Source of the DNA: Alistipes sp.
Lineage (GTDB): Bacteria > Bacteroidota > Bacteroidia > Bacteroidales > Rikenellaceae
Assembly: GCA_017546725.1 (NCBI GenBank)
Contig: JAFYRX010000016.1
Coordinates: forward strand, 1 to 36,762
Length of the DNA: 36,762 nt
Reading direction: 5' to 3'
Shown here: one piece after another, positions 20,221 to 28,309 of the stretch
Layout: every line of letters starts with the position of its first letter
Numbering within the stretch: the stretch's first letter is position 1
Translations under genes and position numbers: made by a program
Notes under the pieces: model-generated
The model's database searches: none
What the model was told of the DNA's origin: nothing
What the model saw: the letters and a program-made list of their open reading frames with translations, nothing else

Positions 20221-21240
20221 TTAGAAAAATTCATCCTCATCGGTCTCTGTTATAGTCTCATTGCTCTGGCTGCTCTCCTGCAATGCATCAAGCACCACAT
20301 TACGACCAGCCGCCTCGGCCTGCTCCAACGAATCACGCAACTCCTGCTCAGCCTTCAAACGCTCCTCCTCCAACTCACGGGCCTGCTTATCCGAAGCCTT
20401 GCTGCTCTTATCGACAGCATCGTTATCGAGCGTAAGCCACAAATCGACCACTGCACCGAGCGTAGCCGTAGCGTTGTGACTGATTGACTGACGATATACT
20501 CTGGCATCCTTTTGATTGAGCAGGTTGATACCCTCATCGAAATTAATCTTGCCGACATTGAGTCCCTGCTCCCACAAACGGCTCTTAGCCGACTGCAGGC
20601 TCTGGCCGATGGCCTTCGGAACGATTGTCGTATTGTTATCGGGCTCTACACCAACCTTAAGCACTACGCCCGAGCCCATCTCGAGTTCGACATCACTCTT
20701 GTCGGTCATCTCCTTACCCTCGACAACCTGCGCCAACACATAGTTGGTAGCGATATCCTCCTCATATACCAACTCGGTGATACCCAAACCAGCCACCTCC
20801 AACATATTCTTTGCCTGACGCAGAGAACGGCCCGCAACATAGGGCACCTTGACCATCTTCTGACGGAACGAGTTAATCGTTACATAGACCTTACGGCCCG
20901 CCTTAACCTCGGCTCCACTCTTGGGGAGTTGGTCGAGCACGATACCGCCCTCATAAGCAGGCACGAACAACGAGTCGTTGATGATAATCTTGAAACCGCC
21001 CTTCTTGGCCTTGTACTCCACGTCGGAGAGTTTCAAACCCGTAAAATCGGGCACAGCACGATGTGTTCCGTGACGTGTAATAACGCTCATAGCGATACTC
21101 GACACGATGAGTATCACTGCTATAACCGCCACAATCAGCACAGCATTATAGGCTATGGGCGACTGCTTCAAACGGCTTAACACGTTTTGCACGCTATTGT
21201 TTTGTTTCTTTCGTCTTGGTCTGCGAGGTCTGTTTTCCAT
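20221..21240 (-). CDS. PASTA-domain membrane protein without kinase domain
   Basis: 339 residues. A basic N-terminus (RPRRPRRKK) precedes one transmembrane helix (about 31-53). The extracytoplasmic part has three PASTA repeats, beginning near residues 62 (RAVPDFTGLKLSDVEYKAKK), 132 (KVPYVAGRSLRQAKNMLEVA) and 205 (IVPKAIGQSLQSAKSRLWEQ). The C-terminal 60 residues are charged and likely coiled coil, ending in an acidic tail. PASTA domains bind peptidoglycan or cell-wall fragments in Ser/Thr kinases and penicillin-binding proteins; here no enzymatic domain is attached. The gene is tightly linked to the RluD-type synthase downstream and mqnE upstream (22-base gap). Confidence 0.9.
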   Translation of the reverse strand: MENRPRRPRRKKQNNSVQNVLSRLKQSPIAYNAVLIVAVIAVILIVSSIAMSVITRHGTHRAVPDFTGLKLSDVEYKAKKGGFKIIINDSLFVPAYEGGIVLDQLPKSGAEVKAGRKVYVTINSFRQKMVKVPYVAGRSLRQAKNMLEVAGLGITELVYEEDIATNYVLAQVVEGKEMTDKSDVELEMGSGVVLKVGVEPDNNTTIVPKAIGQSLQSAKSRLWEQGLNVGKINFDEGINLLNQKDARVYRQSISHNATATLGAVVDLWLTLDNDAVDKSSKASDKQARELEEERLKAEQELRDSLEQAEAAGRNVVLDALQESSQSNETITETDEDEFF

Positions 21241-21262
21241 AATATAAATTTGTCTTTCTGTT

Positions 21263-22339
21263 TTATCCTATTTCGTTATAATGTGTATCGCGTTCAACGG
21301 CACGGAATCCTGCCCTTGCTACCATATCACGCATCTCATCGACACTCATCGAGGGGCGCTTATCATCGGCACCCGCCATCGAATATATCTTGGTCGAATC
21401 ATCAATCGTTCCATCAATATCATCAGCACCAAAGGCCAAAGCCATCTCGGTGGTCTGCTTGCCATACATCACCCAATAGGCTTTGATATGAGGCACATTA
21501 TCTAATATTAGACGGCTCATTGCCAATGTACGCAAATCCTCGACTACCGACACCTCACCTATCTCCGACATCGAATTGCCGAAGTTGCGATACTTTAGCG
21601 GAATGAAGGCATTGATACCTCCCGTCGCATCCTGCAAGTCACGCAGGCGCAACAGATGGTCCACACGGTGATGCAACTCCTCGATGTGACCATACAGCAT
21701 CGTAGCATTACTCTTTATCCCCAATCCGTGAGCCGTACGATGTACATCAAACCACTCGGCTGTAGAGCCCTTGTCGGGGCATATCTGCTGGCGTACCATC
21801 TCATCGAAAATCTCGGCACCACCTCCAGGAATGGCCTCCATACCCGCATCGATGAGCAGACGCAAACCATCCTCGGTAGTAAGTCCCGCCTGACGAATCA
21901 TATACGAGAGTTCGATAGCCGTAAAGGCCTTGACCGCTACCGTAGGCAGGATAGCCTTCACACGGCGAATCATATCGCAGTAGTAATATATATCGTGACG
22001 AGGATGAACTCCTCCTACGATATGCACCTCCGTGACGCCACTTCCCTCATATCGGTGCACCATCTGCTCGACCTCCTCCATCGACATATCCCACGCCTCG
22101 GGGCTGCCTGGCGTACGACGGAACGAACAGAACTTGCAGTTGAAGACACACAGATTGGTAGGCTCGAGATGAAAATTCTTGTTATAAAAAACCTTATCGC
22201 CACTGACGGCTCTCTTGCGCTCAACGGCCAACTCGCCCAATCGCCACAGAGGTGCCTCACGCCACAGAGTAAGTGCATCCTCGGCAGAGAGTCGCTCCCC
22301 AGCCGCAACAGAGGTTGTTATTTCTTCCCACTTTCGCAT
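21263..22339 (-). CDS. mqnE: Aminodeoxyfutalosine synthase (radical SAM)
   Basis: 358 residues. The sequence has HLEPTNLCVFNCKFCSF with the radical SAM cysteines C64, C68 and C71, followed by VHIVGGVHP and a C-terminal region typical of the MqnE/CofH/MqnC group. The N-H-x-EPTN-x-C pattern favours MqnE over MqnC. The enzyme joins 3-[(1-carboxyvinyl)oxy]benzoate to S-adenosylmethionine to form aminodeoxyfutalosine in the futalosine route to menaquinone. Other mqn genes are not in the window. Its start codon overlaps the stop of the LptF/G-like gene by one base (TAATG), indicating translational coupling. CofH-like activity is a less likely alternative. Confidence 0.87.
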   Translation of the reverse strand: MRKWEEITTSVAAGERLSAEDALTLWREAPLWRLGELAVERKRAVSGDKVFYNKNFHLEPTNLCVFNCKFCSFRRTPGSPEAWDMSMEEVEQMVHRYEGSGVTEVHIVGGVHPRHDIYYYCDMIRRVKAILPTVAVKAFTAIELSYMIRQAGLTTEDGLRLLIDAGMEAIPGGGAEIFDEMVRQQICPDKGSTAEWFDVHRTAHGLGIKSNATMLYGHIEELHHRVDHLLRLRDLQDATGGINAFIPLKYRNFGNSMSEIGEVSVVEDLRTLAMSRLILDNVPHIKAYWVMYGKQTTEMALAFGADDIDGTIDDSTKIYSMAGADDKRPSMSVDEMRDMVARAGFRAVERDTHYNEIG

Positions 22340-23451
22340 TATTTCGGTGCTTTTTGATAGAGATATATGGCTATAATCGCAAAAATTATGTTAGGCAACC
22401 AAACCGCCAAACCTACGGGCAGGCCACCACTCTTGGCAAACTCCTCGAACACTCGGTTACACATAATATACGAGAAGCAGAGCGTAATACCGATACCGAT
22501 ATGCAAACCTGTACCTCCACGCACCTTGCGTGATGAGAGCGACACTCCGATAAGTGTCAGGATAAATGTCGCCATAGGATATGCATAACGGCGATGCTGC
22601 TCAACCTCGATTATATTGATTGAATCGGCTCCCTTTGAGCGTTGCTGGCGAAGAAAGTCATTCAACTCGCCAATCTTCATCGTCGAGACAATATCATCTA
22701 CCTTACCCAACTCTCGCACATCGAGATTGAGCACCGTATCCAGGTCACGACGCTGCTCAAAGGTCTCGTTGCCCTCCGAATCCATACGGCGCACGATATA
22801 ACGCTCAGCGGTCCAACGGCCCTCAACAGGCTCTACCGTTACGTCCGAAGCCTCCAGCGATTCGGCTATGACTGTACCATCATAACGTTCCAAAACAAGA
22901 TAAGCAGCACGATTAGAGCGACTATAACCCCTCACATATACAAACTGACCAGGCTCCAACTGACGATATATGTGACGGTCATACTGCACATTCTTGTTCT
23001 TACGGAAATATTGTTGCTGGAAATCGACCTGCGCCACTTGTGACTGAGGAATAACCCACAGATTAAGCGCAAGCGACAATACGGCAATGGCCAACGCTCC
23101 CAAGAAATAGGGCCACATCAAGCGACGGAAACTCATACCGCCAGACAACATTGCGATAATCTCGGTCTGGTAGGCCATCTTCGAAGTAAAGAAGATAACG
23201 GCGATAAAGGTAAATAGTCCGCTGAACTGATTGATAAAGAACGGAACGAAATTGATGTAGTAATCAAATATGATAGCCGACAAGGGGGCTTTGGTCTCGG
23301 TAAAGTCGTCCACACGCTCGGCATAGTCGAAGACCACCAAGATGACGGTAATCATCGCAATGGCGAAGATATATGTACCCAAGAACTTGGCCAGGATATA
23401 GCGGTCAAGAATCTTGAATCCGGGGAACGACAAATTTATTCGGTTTTTCAT
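22339..23451 (-). CDS. LptF/LptG-family permease
   Basis: 370 residues. Transmembrane segments lie near residues 20-43, 65-90, 108-133 and, after a large periplasmic beta-jellyroll (about 135-280), 292-310, 316-335 and 345-365, the YjgP/YjgQ layout. The protein forms the membrane part of the LptBFG ABC transporter, which extracts lipopolysaccharide from the inner membrane and pushes it onto the Lpt bridge. The ATPase LptB and the other subunits are not encoded here. Upstream is tgt (66-base gap) and downstream mqnE overlaps by one base. Confidence 0.92.
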   Translation of the reverse strand: MKNRINLSFPGFKILDRYILAKFLGTYIFAIAMITVILVVFDYAERVDDFTETKAPLSAIIFDYYINFVPFFINQFSGLFTFIAVIFFTSKMAYQTEIIAMLSGGMSFRRLMWPYFLGALAIAVLSLALNLWVIPQSQVAQVDFQQQYFRKNKNVQYDRHIYRQLEPGQFVYVRGYSRSNRAAYLVLERYDGTVIAESLEASDVTVEPVEGRWTAERYIVRRMDSEGNETFEQRRDLDTVLNLDVRELGKVDDIVSTMKIGELNDFLRQQRSKGADSINIIEVEQHRRYAYPMATFILTLIGVSLSSRKVRGGTGLHIGIGITLCFSYIMCNRVFEEFAKSGGLPVGLAVWLPNIIFAIIAIYLYQKAPK

Positions 23452-23517
23452 TTTACTCTTTTCTATCTTACTTCAGCGACGCATCTCGCTGCAAAAAACT
23501 CTTATCGTTTAATTCTT

Positions 23518-24648
23518 CTACAATCGGCGGCCCAACTTCTGCACCATCTCGGCTTTCCACGTTGACCAATCACCTGCCAAGATGTGACGGCGAGCCTCAC
23601 CAACCAACCATAGATAGAAGGCAATATTATGCAACGATGCAATCTGCGCTGCCAACATCTCCTTGCACGTCACCAAGTGGTGAACGTAGGCTTTGGTGTA
23701 GAGTGTATCGACAAAACTTACCCCATTGGGGTCCAGCGGAGAGAAATCATCCTCCCACTTCTTGTTACGAAGATTGATTGTACCCTCGCTCGTAAAGATT
23801 TGGGCATTGCGGCCATTACGTGTCGGCATAACACAGTCGAACATATCGACACCTCTATCGATACCCTCCAAGATGTTGATAGGCGTACCCACACCCATCA
23901 GGTAACGGGGTTTATCGGTGGGCAATACGGCATTCACCACCTCAATCATAGCATACATAACCTCCGTCGGCTCACCTACAGCCAAACCTCCGATAGCATA
24001 ACCGTCGGCATTGTACTGCTGAACATTCTCTGCCGCCTTGGCTCTCAACTCAGGGTAAGCACAGCCCTGCACGATGGGAAACAACGACTGATAATGGCCA
24101 TATTTGGGTTGAGTTTGCTCGTAACGATTAAAACAACGCTCCAGCCAACGCTCGGTCAAAGCCAATGACTTGGCGGCATAATCGTAAGGCGCATCACCCG
24201 GGGGACACTCATCGAAGGCCATCATAATGTCGGCACCTATCGTACGCTCGGTATCGATGACACTTTCGGGGGTAAAGAGGTGCTTCGAGCCATCGATATG
24301 CGAACGGAAGTGGCAACCCTCCTCCTTGAGTTTACGACATCCCGACAACGAAAAGACCTGAAAACCGCCACTATCGGTCAGCATCGGGCCATCCCACGTC
24401 GAGAAACGGTGTACACCACCCGCCTTCTCGATGATATCCATACCTGGACGCAGATAGAGATGATAGGTATTTGCCAATATTATCTGTGCCTTGGCATCAT
24501 CGCGCAAATCACGATGGAATATACCTTTCATTGCGGCTGCCGTACCTACGGGCATAAAAATGGGAGTTTGAATAGGGCCGTGGTCGGTTTGGATTAAACC
24601 AGCACGGGCCTTTGACTGCGAATCGGTATGTTGAAGCGTAAATTTCAT
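23518..24648 (-). CDS. tgt: tRNA-guanine transglycosylase (queuine/preQ1 insertion)
   Basis: 376 residues, TIM-barrel fold. Catalytic residues are in place: the general base D92 in LTDSGGFQVFSL and the nucleophile D271 in DCVMPTRNGRNAQ. The enzyme swaps guanine 34 for preQ1 in tRNAs with GUN anticodons. The usual zinc site CxCxxC...H is mostly missing: at the expected place the sequence is PLDPNGVSFVDTLYTKAY, with G309, S311 and D314 where cysteines would be, while H340 is retained. The rest is full length and well conserved, so the protein is probably functional with a zinc-free or altered stabilising subdomain. Likely first gene of the tgt-lptF-mqnE-PASTA-rluD block. Confidence 0.94.
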   Translation of the reverse strand: MKFTLQHTDSQSKARAGLIQTDHGPIQTPIFMPVGTAAAMKGIFHRDLRDDAKAQIILANTYHLYLRPGMDIIEKAGGVHRFSTWDGPMLTDSGGFQVFSLSGCRKLKEEGCHFRSHIDGSKHLFTPESVIDTERTIGADIMMAFDECPPGDAPYDYAAKSLALTERWLERCFNRYEQTQPKYGHYQSLFPIVQGCAYPELRAKAAENVQQYNADGYAIGGLAVGEPTEVMYAMIEVVNAVLPTDKPRYLMGVGTPINILEGIDRGVDMFDCVMPTRNGRNAQIFTSEGTINLRNKKWEDDFSPLDPNGVSFVDTLYTKAYVHHLVTCKEMLAAQIASLHNIAFYLWLVGEARRHILAGDWSTWKAEMVQKLGRRL

Positions 24649-24700
24649 AAAAATTTATAATTTTTATCCTGCGCATAAATCGGCAGGCACATAAATCGGA

Positions 24701-24708
24701 CAAAGTTA
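24701..24708 (-). promoter_or_regulatory. Promoter -7 element for tgt and downstream block
   Basis: Reads TAACTTTG on the minus strand, about 53 bases before the tgt start. The -33 triplet at the right spacing is ATG rather than TTG. The rest of the 240-base gap to 24888 is AT-rich and carries only the divergent promoter described next. Confidence 0.6.
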
Positions 24709-24855
24709 CAATTTTTCGGCGAAAAAACATTCTCAAATTGCGTAAAACTACTCCTGCGCAGACAATTTTAACCATTTTATTTACCCAACGAGAGCAAGGG
24801 CCTCTATAAAAATAAAATTTTTGAAATTTTGCTATGCGGTTTGCTACGAAAAGAG

Positions 24856-24863
24856 TATATTTG
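24856..24863 (+). promoter_or_regulatory. Promoter -7 element for the glycosyltransferase-sigma factor pair
   Basis: TATATTTG followed by C, an exact match to TAnnTTTG, 25 bases before the ATG at 24889, so the leader is very short (about 18-20 bases). No TTG lies at the usual 19-21 base distance. Confidence 0.65.
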
Positions 24864-24888
24864 CATAATTATTTTACAACGATAATTT

Positions 24889-26046
24889 ATGCAATTTTTC
24901 GACTATATAATTTCTAATTACGGCTGGCAGGGCATCGCCCTGGCTTCGTGCATTTTGGTGCTGTTTTTTGTGCAATTATACTACCAGATTGGAGTATATG
25001 GACGCATCAGCCGTTTCCGCAATTCACGACGCAAAAAGATACTCGAATCGGACCCTCCAATCTCTGTCGTAGTTCCATTATTTTCAGAGGATTACAGATA
25101 TTTAGAAGAATCTCTGCCACTAATTATGGGACAGCAATACGGAGCCACATTTGAGGTGGTTTTGGTGTATGTTGGTGCCAACAGCGATTTCTATGAGGAA
25201 CTTACTCGTATGCGACTGGTTTACCCCAATCTTTCAATCACAAAAATCGAGTACAATCCCCGCTTCCCTATTTCGGTAAAGATGGCTCTTAACGTAGGTA
25301 TCAAGTCGGCGCACAACGAGCATATCATAATCTCTACAACAAGTGCACAACCCGCTACGGAGCAGTGGTTGGCGATGATGGGAAAGGCCTTTACGCGAGG
25401 TAATATCGTGCTGGGTTATACGGCTATAGAGCCTGCAACAGGATTAAAGAATTATTTGATGCGTATGTCGCGCCTGCAGATGTCGATGTATTGGATGGCG
25501 CAGTCGGTAAATCACAACACATATCGCGGCTCACGCCACAACTTCGGATTTACAAAGAGTATATATTTTGCCAATAAGGGATTCTCGCATTTGAGTATGA
25601 ATATTGGCGAGGAGGACCTCTTCATCCAGAAGATTGCAAAGCGCAATAATGTAAGTACTGTATTAATTCCCAAAGCCACGATGCTCGAGCACCCCTGGGG
25701 CGGATGGCGTTGGTGGATTGCGGAGTTGCGTCACTATGGCGAGGCATACAAACTCTACCCTGTAGAGATTCGCAATACCGTAGAGTGGGATTTGGGTAGC
25801 CAGATTCTGTTCTTCCTGACGATTCTTACTGCGTTGATATTTATGCCATTGGAGTTTAAGTTGGCCGCTTTTATATTCCTGCTTACACGTTATATCGTTG
25901 CTATGTTACGTGTGCGCTCGATAGCAAAGCGCGTAGGCGAAGAGAAGGTGATGTTGCGTTATTGGATTTTCGACCTATTCAACCCCTGGCTTATGTTGTG
26001 CGTACGCACGGCAATGATTCGCAAAGATAGCACGGTATGGAGATAG
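24889..26046 (+). CDS. Membrane-associated family 2 glycosyltransferase, DxD-less
   Basis: 385 residues. An N-terminal transmembrane helix (about 15-37) is followed by a GT-A domain starting PISVVVPLFSEDYRYLEESL (57-76). The expected metal-binding DxD region reads STTSAQPATEQW (149-160), with no aspartate. The later acidic motif is kept as GEED (240-243), and GGWRWW (271-276) resembles the QxxRW acceptor motif. Two or three C-terminal hydrophobic segments (about 308-345) follow. Such enzymes make cell-surface or exopolysaccharide chains; donor and acceptor are unknown. The 3' end overlaps the ECF sigma gene by 10 bases, so the two are coexpressed. Confidence 0.86.
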   Translation: MQFFDYIISNYGWQGIALASCILVLFFVQLYYQIGVYGRISRFRNSRRKKILESDPPISVVVPLFSEDYRYLEESLPLIMGQQYGATFEVVLVYVGANSDFYEELTRMRLVYPNLSITKIEYNPRFPISVKMALNVGIKSAHNEHIIISTTSAQPATEQWLAMMGKAFTRGNIVLGYTAIEPATGLKNYLMRMSRLQMSMYWMAQSVNHNTYRGSRHNFGFTKSIYFANKGFSHLSMNIGEEDLFIQKIAKRNNVSTVLIPKATMLEHPWGGWRWWIAELRHYGEAYKLYPVEIRNTVEWDLGSQILFFLTILTALIFMPLEFKLAAFIFLLTRYIVAMLRVRSIAKRVGEEKVMLRYWIFDLFNPWLMLCVRTAMIRKDSTVWR

Positions 26047-26600
26047 CCGACTACATAGTATCCGATGACAAACATTTGGTAGAGTTGTCACTCGCTGGCG
26101 ACCAGATAGCATTCGAATATCTGTTCAATCGCTACGGGGATGCTATACGTCGCTTGTTTCTACAACGCTACACATCGGCAGAGGATACTGAGGATTTGTT
26201 GCAGGAGACATTCATCAAAGTCTATATAAATCTACATCGCTACTCATCGGAATTTACATTCGGCCAGTGGGTTTACACCATAGCACGCAACACACACGTC
26301 GATTTCGAGCGTCGCCGCCAGGAGGACATTTCGATTGATGAAAAGTTTTCATCGCCTGCCGCCAGCACGCCTTCACCCGAAGAGAACTTAATCAACCAGC
26401 AACAACGCTCGCAGATTGAGCACTATATAGAGTGTCTGCCCGAACAGTACAGACAACTCTTCACGATGCGTTTTCTGGAAGACTACTCCTACGATGAGAT
26501 TTCGGAGGCTTTGCGCTTGCCTATGGGCACAGTCAAGACTCAGATTCATAGAGCGAGAGAGAGGATGTGTGCGCTGATTAAAAAGGGCGGAATAAAATAA
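26037..26600 (+). CDS. ECF-type RNA polymerase sigma factor
   Basis: 187 residues. Region 2 (about 22-92) includes AEDTEDLLQETFIKVYINLH and WVYTIARNTHVDFERRR; region 4 (about 132-184) includes YSYDEISEALRLPMGTVKTQ and HRARERM, a helix-turn-helix that reads the -35. A Ser/Pro-rich linker (about 105-118) joins them. No anti-sigma (FecR-like or zinc-binding) gene is next to it, which is unusual; its partner gene is the overlapping glycosyltransferase. The start overlaps the end of that gene by 10 bases, indicating translational coupling. A terminator follows directly. Its regulon cannot be read from the window. Confidence 0.93.
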   Translation: MEIADYIVSDDKHLVELSLAGDQIAFEYLFNRYGDAIRRLFLQRYTSAEDTEDLLQETFIKVYINLHRYSSEFTFGQWVYTIARNTHVDFERRRQEDISIDEKFSSPAASTPSPEENLINQQQRSQIEHYIECLPEQYRQLFTMRFLEDYSYDEISEALRLPMGTVKTQIHRARERMCALIKKGGIK

Positions 26601-26601
26601 C

Positions 26602-26645
26602 AAAACAGGTTGTCCAGCATAAAAGTTGAACAACCTGTTTTTCGT
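26602..26645. terminator. Intrinsic terminator after the sigma factor gene
   Basis: AAACAGGTTG (26603-26612) pairs with CAACCTGTTT (26631-26640) and is followed by TTTCGTT; on the minus strand TTTTG follows. It separates the convergent sigma-factor and oxidoreductase genes. The loop arm TGTCCAGCAT resembles the loop of the terminator at 33227. Confidence 0.8.
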
Positions 26646-26667
26646 TATAATCGCTTCACTATAGACC

Positions 26668-28074
26668 TTACTCTGCAGTCTGGCGAGCCAACTCTACAGC
26701 CTTTGTCGTAGTGTAGTATTTAGACTTCATCTGTGAACGCTCCCACGCCGGTATCTCACCGCTAATCAAGTGGTTGAGATAGACCTCCATAACAGAACTG
26801 AATCGCTGCTCGTGACTCTTGGCTATTGCGGCTGGAATAATCACCTGCCACTCCTTGTCGCCCGAGGGTTTGATATCCAAACCAGGGTATTTGTCGGCGA
26901 TTGATTTGAGCGACTCACGCAAAGTCTTCTCAAAAGCCGCAACGTCGTCACCCTTGCAGGCTACATACAACATAGGCTTGTAACCCTGCTCGGCACCCTG
27001 ACGAATCATAACATCGGCCTTTGAGCCCTTGACAACAGAGTAGTGCGTGTCGCCTGTACCCTCGGTACCCACCTCGGCCATAAAGTTCCAGATTACACTC
27101 ACCTTGCAGTTTACACCGTTCAACCTATAGTTAAGTTCGCCATTTGAATAGACATTAAGCGTATCGTTCACGATATCCTTCTTCAAGAAGTCGGGATACG
27201 ACTCCTTGCCCGACACCAACTGATACTTATCCAAAGGAATCTTCGTAGCCCAACGCTTGGCGGATGAGAACTCAATATCCTTCTTATAATCAATCTCCTG
27301 CTCGGGCATCACGGTACACTGCACCAAATCTACAAGGTGGGTAGTCACATCAACAATACCCTCACCCTGCTGCTCCACGTCGAAGTACCACTCGGGGCGA
27401 CGCAAGGGCTGACCAGATACATACTTGAAGAAGTGATGGACACTCTCCTTGGTGATAGCAGGCTCTTCGGGCGTACCCTTCTCCATCTGACCAAAGAGTT
27501 CGGGCATACCGACCAGAACACGCTGCAACTCGTTGTTGATTTCGCCACGCTCGGTCATAATATCATATACCATAACGCCCTTTGCAGCAGCCTCATCCAA
27601 AGTCTGCTCCAATATTGCAAAACGCTCAGCATCGATAGCCATAGGCTTGTCCGACAACACATTAATACCAGCATCAACGGCCGCCTTGACGTATGCAGTC
27701 TTCTTGCCGTTGTTACCAGCCAGAACGACCACATTGCCCTTTTTCTCCTGAATCATCTTTTCAAGGAAATCGTCGCCCGTATAGAGGTTTTCGTTCCACT
27801 GTGTAGGATTCTCCTCACGCTCGTTGTAGATATTTACGCGGTCGAGATGCATCTTCACATCATCACCCTCGGGAGCATAGACATAAACTTCGGGCGATAC
27901 CTGGTCGTACATATACATCTGCACCAATGCAGCGTGAAAATGACCAGGGTCGAGAGTCATCAACGACACCTCGCCTTTGGAGCCATCGAAACCTTTTTTT
28001 GCTTCCGACTGCTCGGCACAACCAGCCATAAACAATCCTACGCACATAGCAATTACAAAGATTATTTTTCTCAT
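26668..28074 (-). CDS. Gfo/Idh/MocA-like oxidoreductase lipoprotein
   Basis: 468 residues. The first 19 residues form a lipoprotein signal with lipobox FMAGC (C19), so the protein is exported and lipidated. The body resembles a Gfo/Idh/MocA dehydrogenase: NVLSDKPMAID corresponds to the EKP motif (Lys in the active site), and VDVTTHLVDLVQ to the DxxxHxxD-type motif. The long C-terminal half (about 215-460) fits the putative oxidoreductase C-terminal domain seen in Bacteroidetes members. The usual Rossmann GxGxxG near the start is not visible: the first strand reads VSLMTLDPGHFHAAL. An exported protein would need a tightly held NAD(P), as in glucose-fructose oxidoreductase and the GH109-type enzymes. 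Substrate is unknown. Confidence 0.83.
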   Translation of the reverse strand: MRKIIFVIAMCVGLFMAGCAEQSEAKKGFDGSKGEVSLMTLDPGHFHAALVQMYMYDQVSPEVYVYAPEGDDVKMHLDRVNIYNEREENPTQWNENLYTGDDFLEKMIQEKKGNVVVLAGNNGKKTAYVKAAVDAGINVLSDKPMAIDAERFAILEQTLDEAAAKGVMVYDIMTERGEINNELQRVLVGMPELFGQMEKGTPEEPAITKESVHHFFKYVSGQPLRRPEWYFDVEQQGEGIVDVTTHLVDLVQCTVMPEQEIDYKKDIEFSSAKRWATKIPLDKYQLVSGKESYPDFLKKDIVNDTLNVYSNGELNYRLNGVNCKVSVIWNFMAEVGTEGTGDTHYSVVKGSKADVMIRQGAEQGYKPMLYVACKGDDVAAFEKTLRESLKSIADKYPGLDIKPSGDKEWQVIIPAAIAKSHEQRFSSVMEVYLNHLISGEIPAWERSQMKSKYYTTTKAVELARQTAE

Positions 28075-28136
28075 ATTTTCAATATTTTACGATTTTCCTT
28101 ACAACATACAGCCGCCCGACAAGGACTCTGCACCCA

Positions 28137-28144
28137 CAAAGATA
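28137..28144 (-). promoter_or_regulatory. Promoter -7 element for the oxidoreductase lipoprotein
   Basis: Reads TATCTTTG on the minus strand, about 63 bases upstream of the start at 28074. The region upstream of it is extremely A/T rich (28148-28175) and is shared with the rpsA promoter region; the -33 triplet is TTC. Confidence 0.65.
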
Positions 28145-28186
28145 ATATCAAAAAAATATTTTTTGAAAAAAATGTGTGCTAAAACA

Positions 28187-28216
28187 TTGAAATTTATGCA
28201 TTTTAGCGTATCTTTG
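28187..28216 (+). promoter_or_regulatory. Promoter of rpsA (complete -33/-7)
   Basis: TTG (28187-28189), a 19-base spacer and TATCTTTG (28209-28216). The A/T-rich tract just upstream could act as an UP-like element, as expected for a highly expressed ribosomal gene. The leader of about 85 bases begins with a GC-rich segment that can fold as a 9-base stem with one mismatch (28228-28236 with 28240-28248). Confidence 0.82.
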
Positions 28217-28309
28217 CAGTCGCTTTCGCGCGCGTATTATGCGGGCGCAGGTATAAAACATTTATTATTAACAATTTAACGAGCGATTGTATCGCAAAAA
28301 TTTTCCAAG

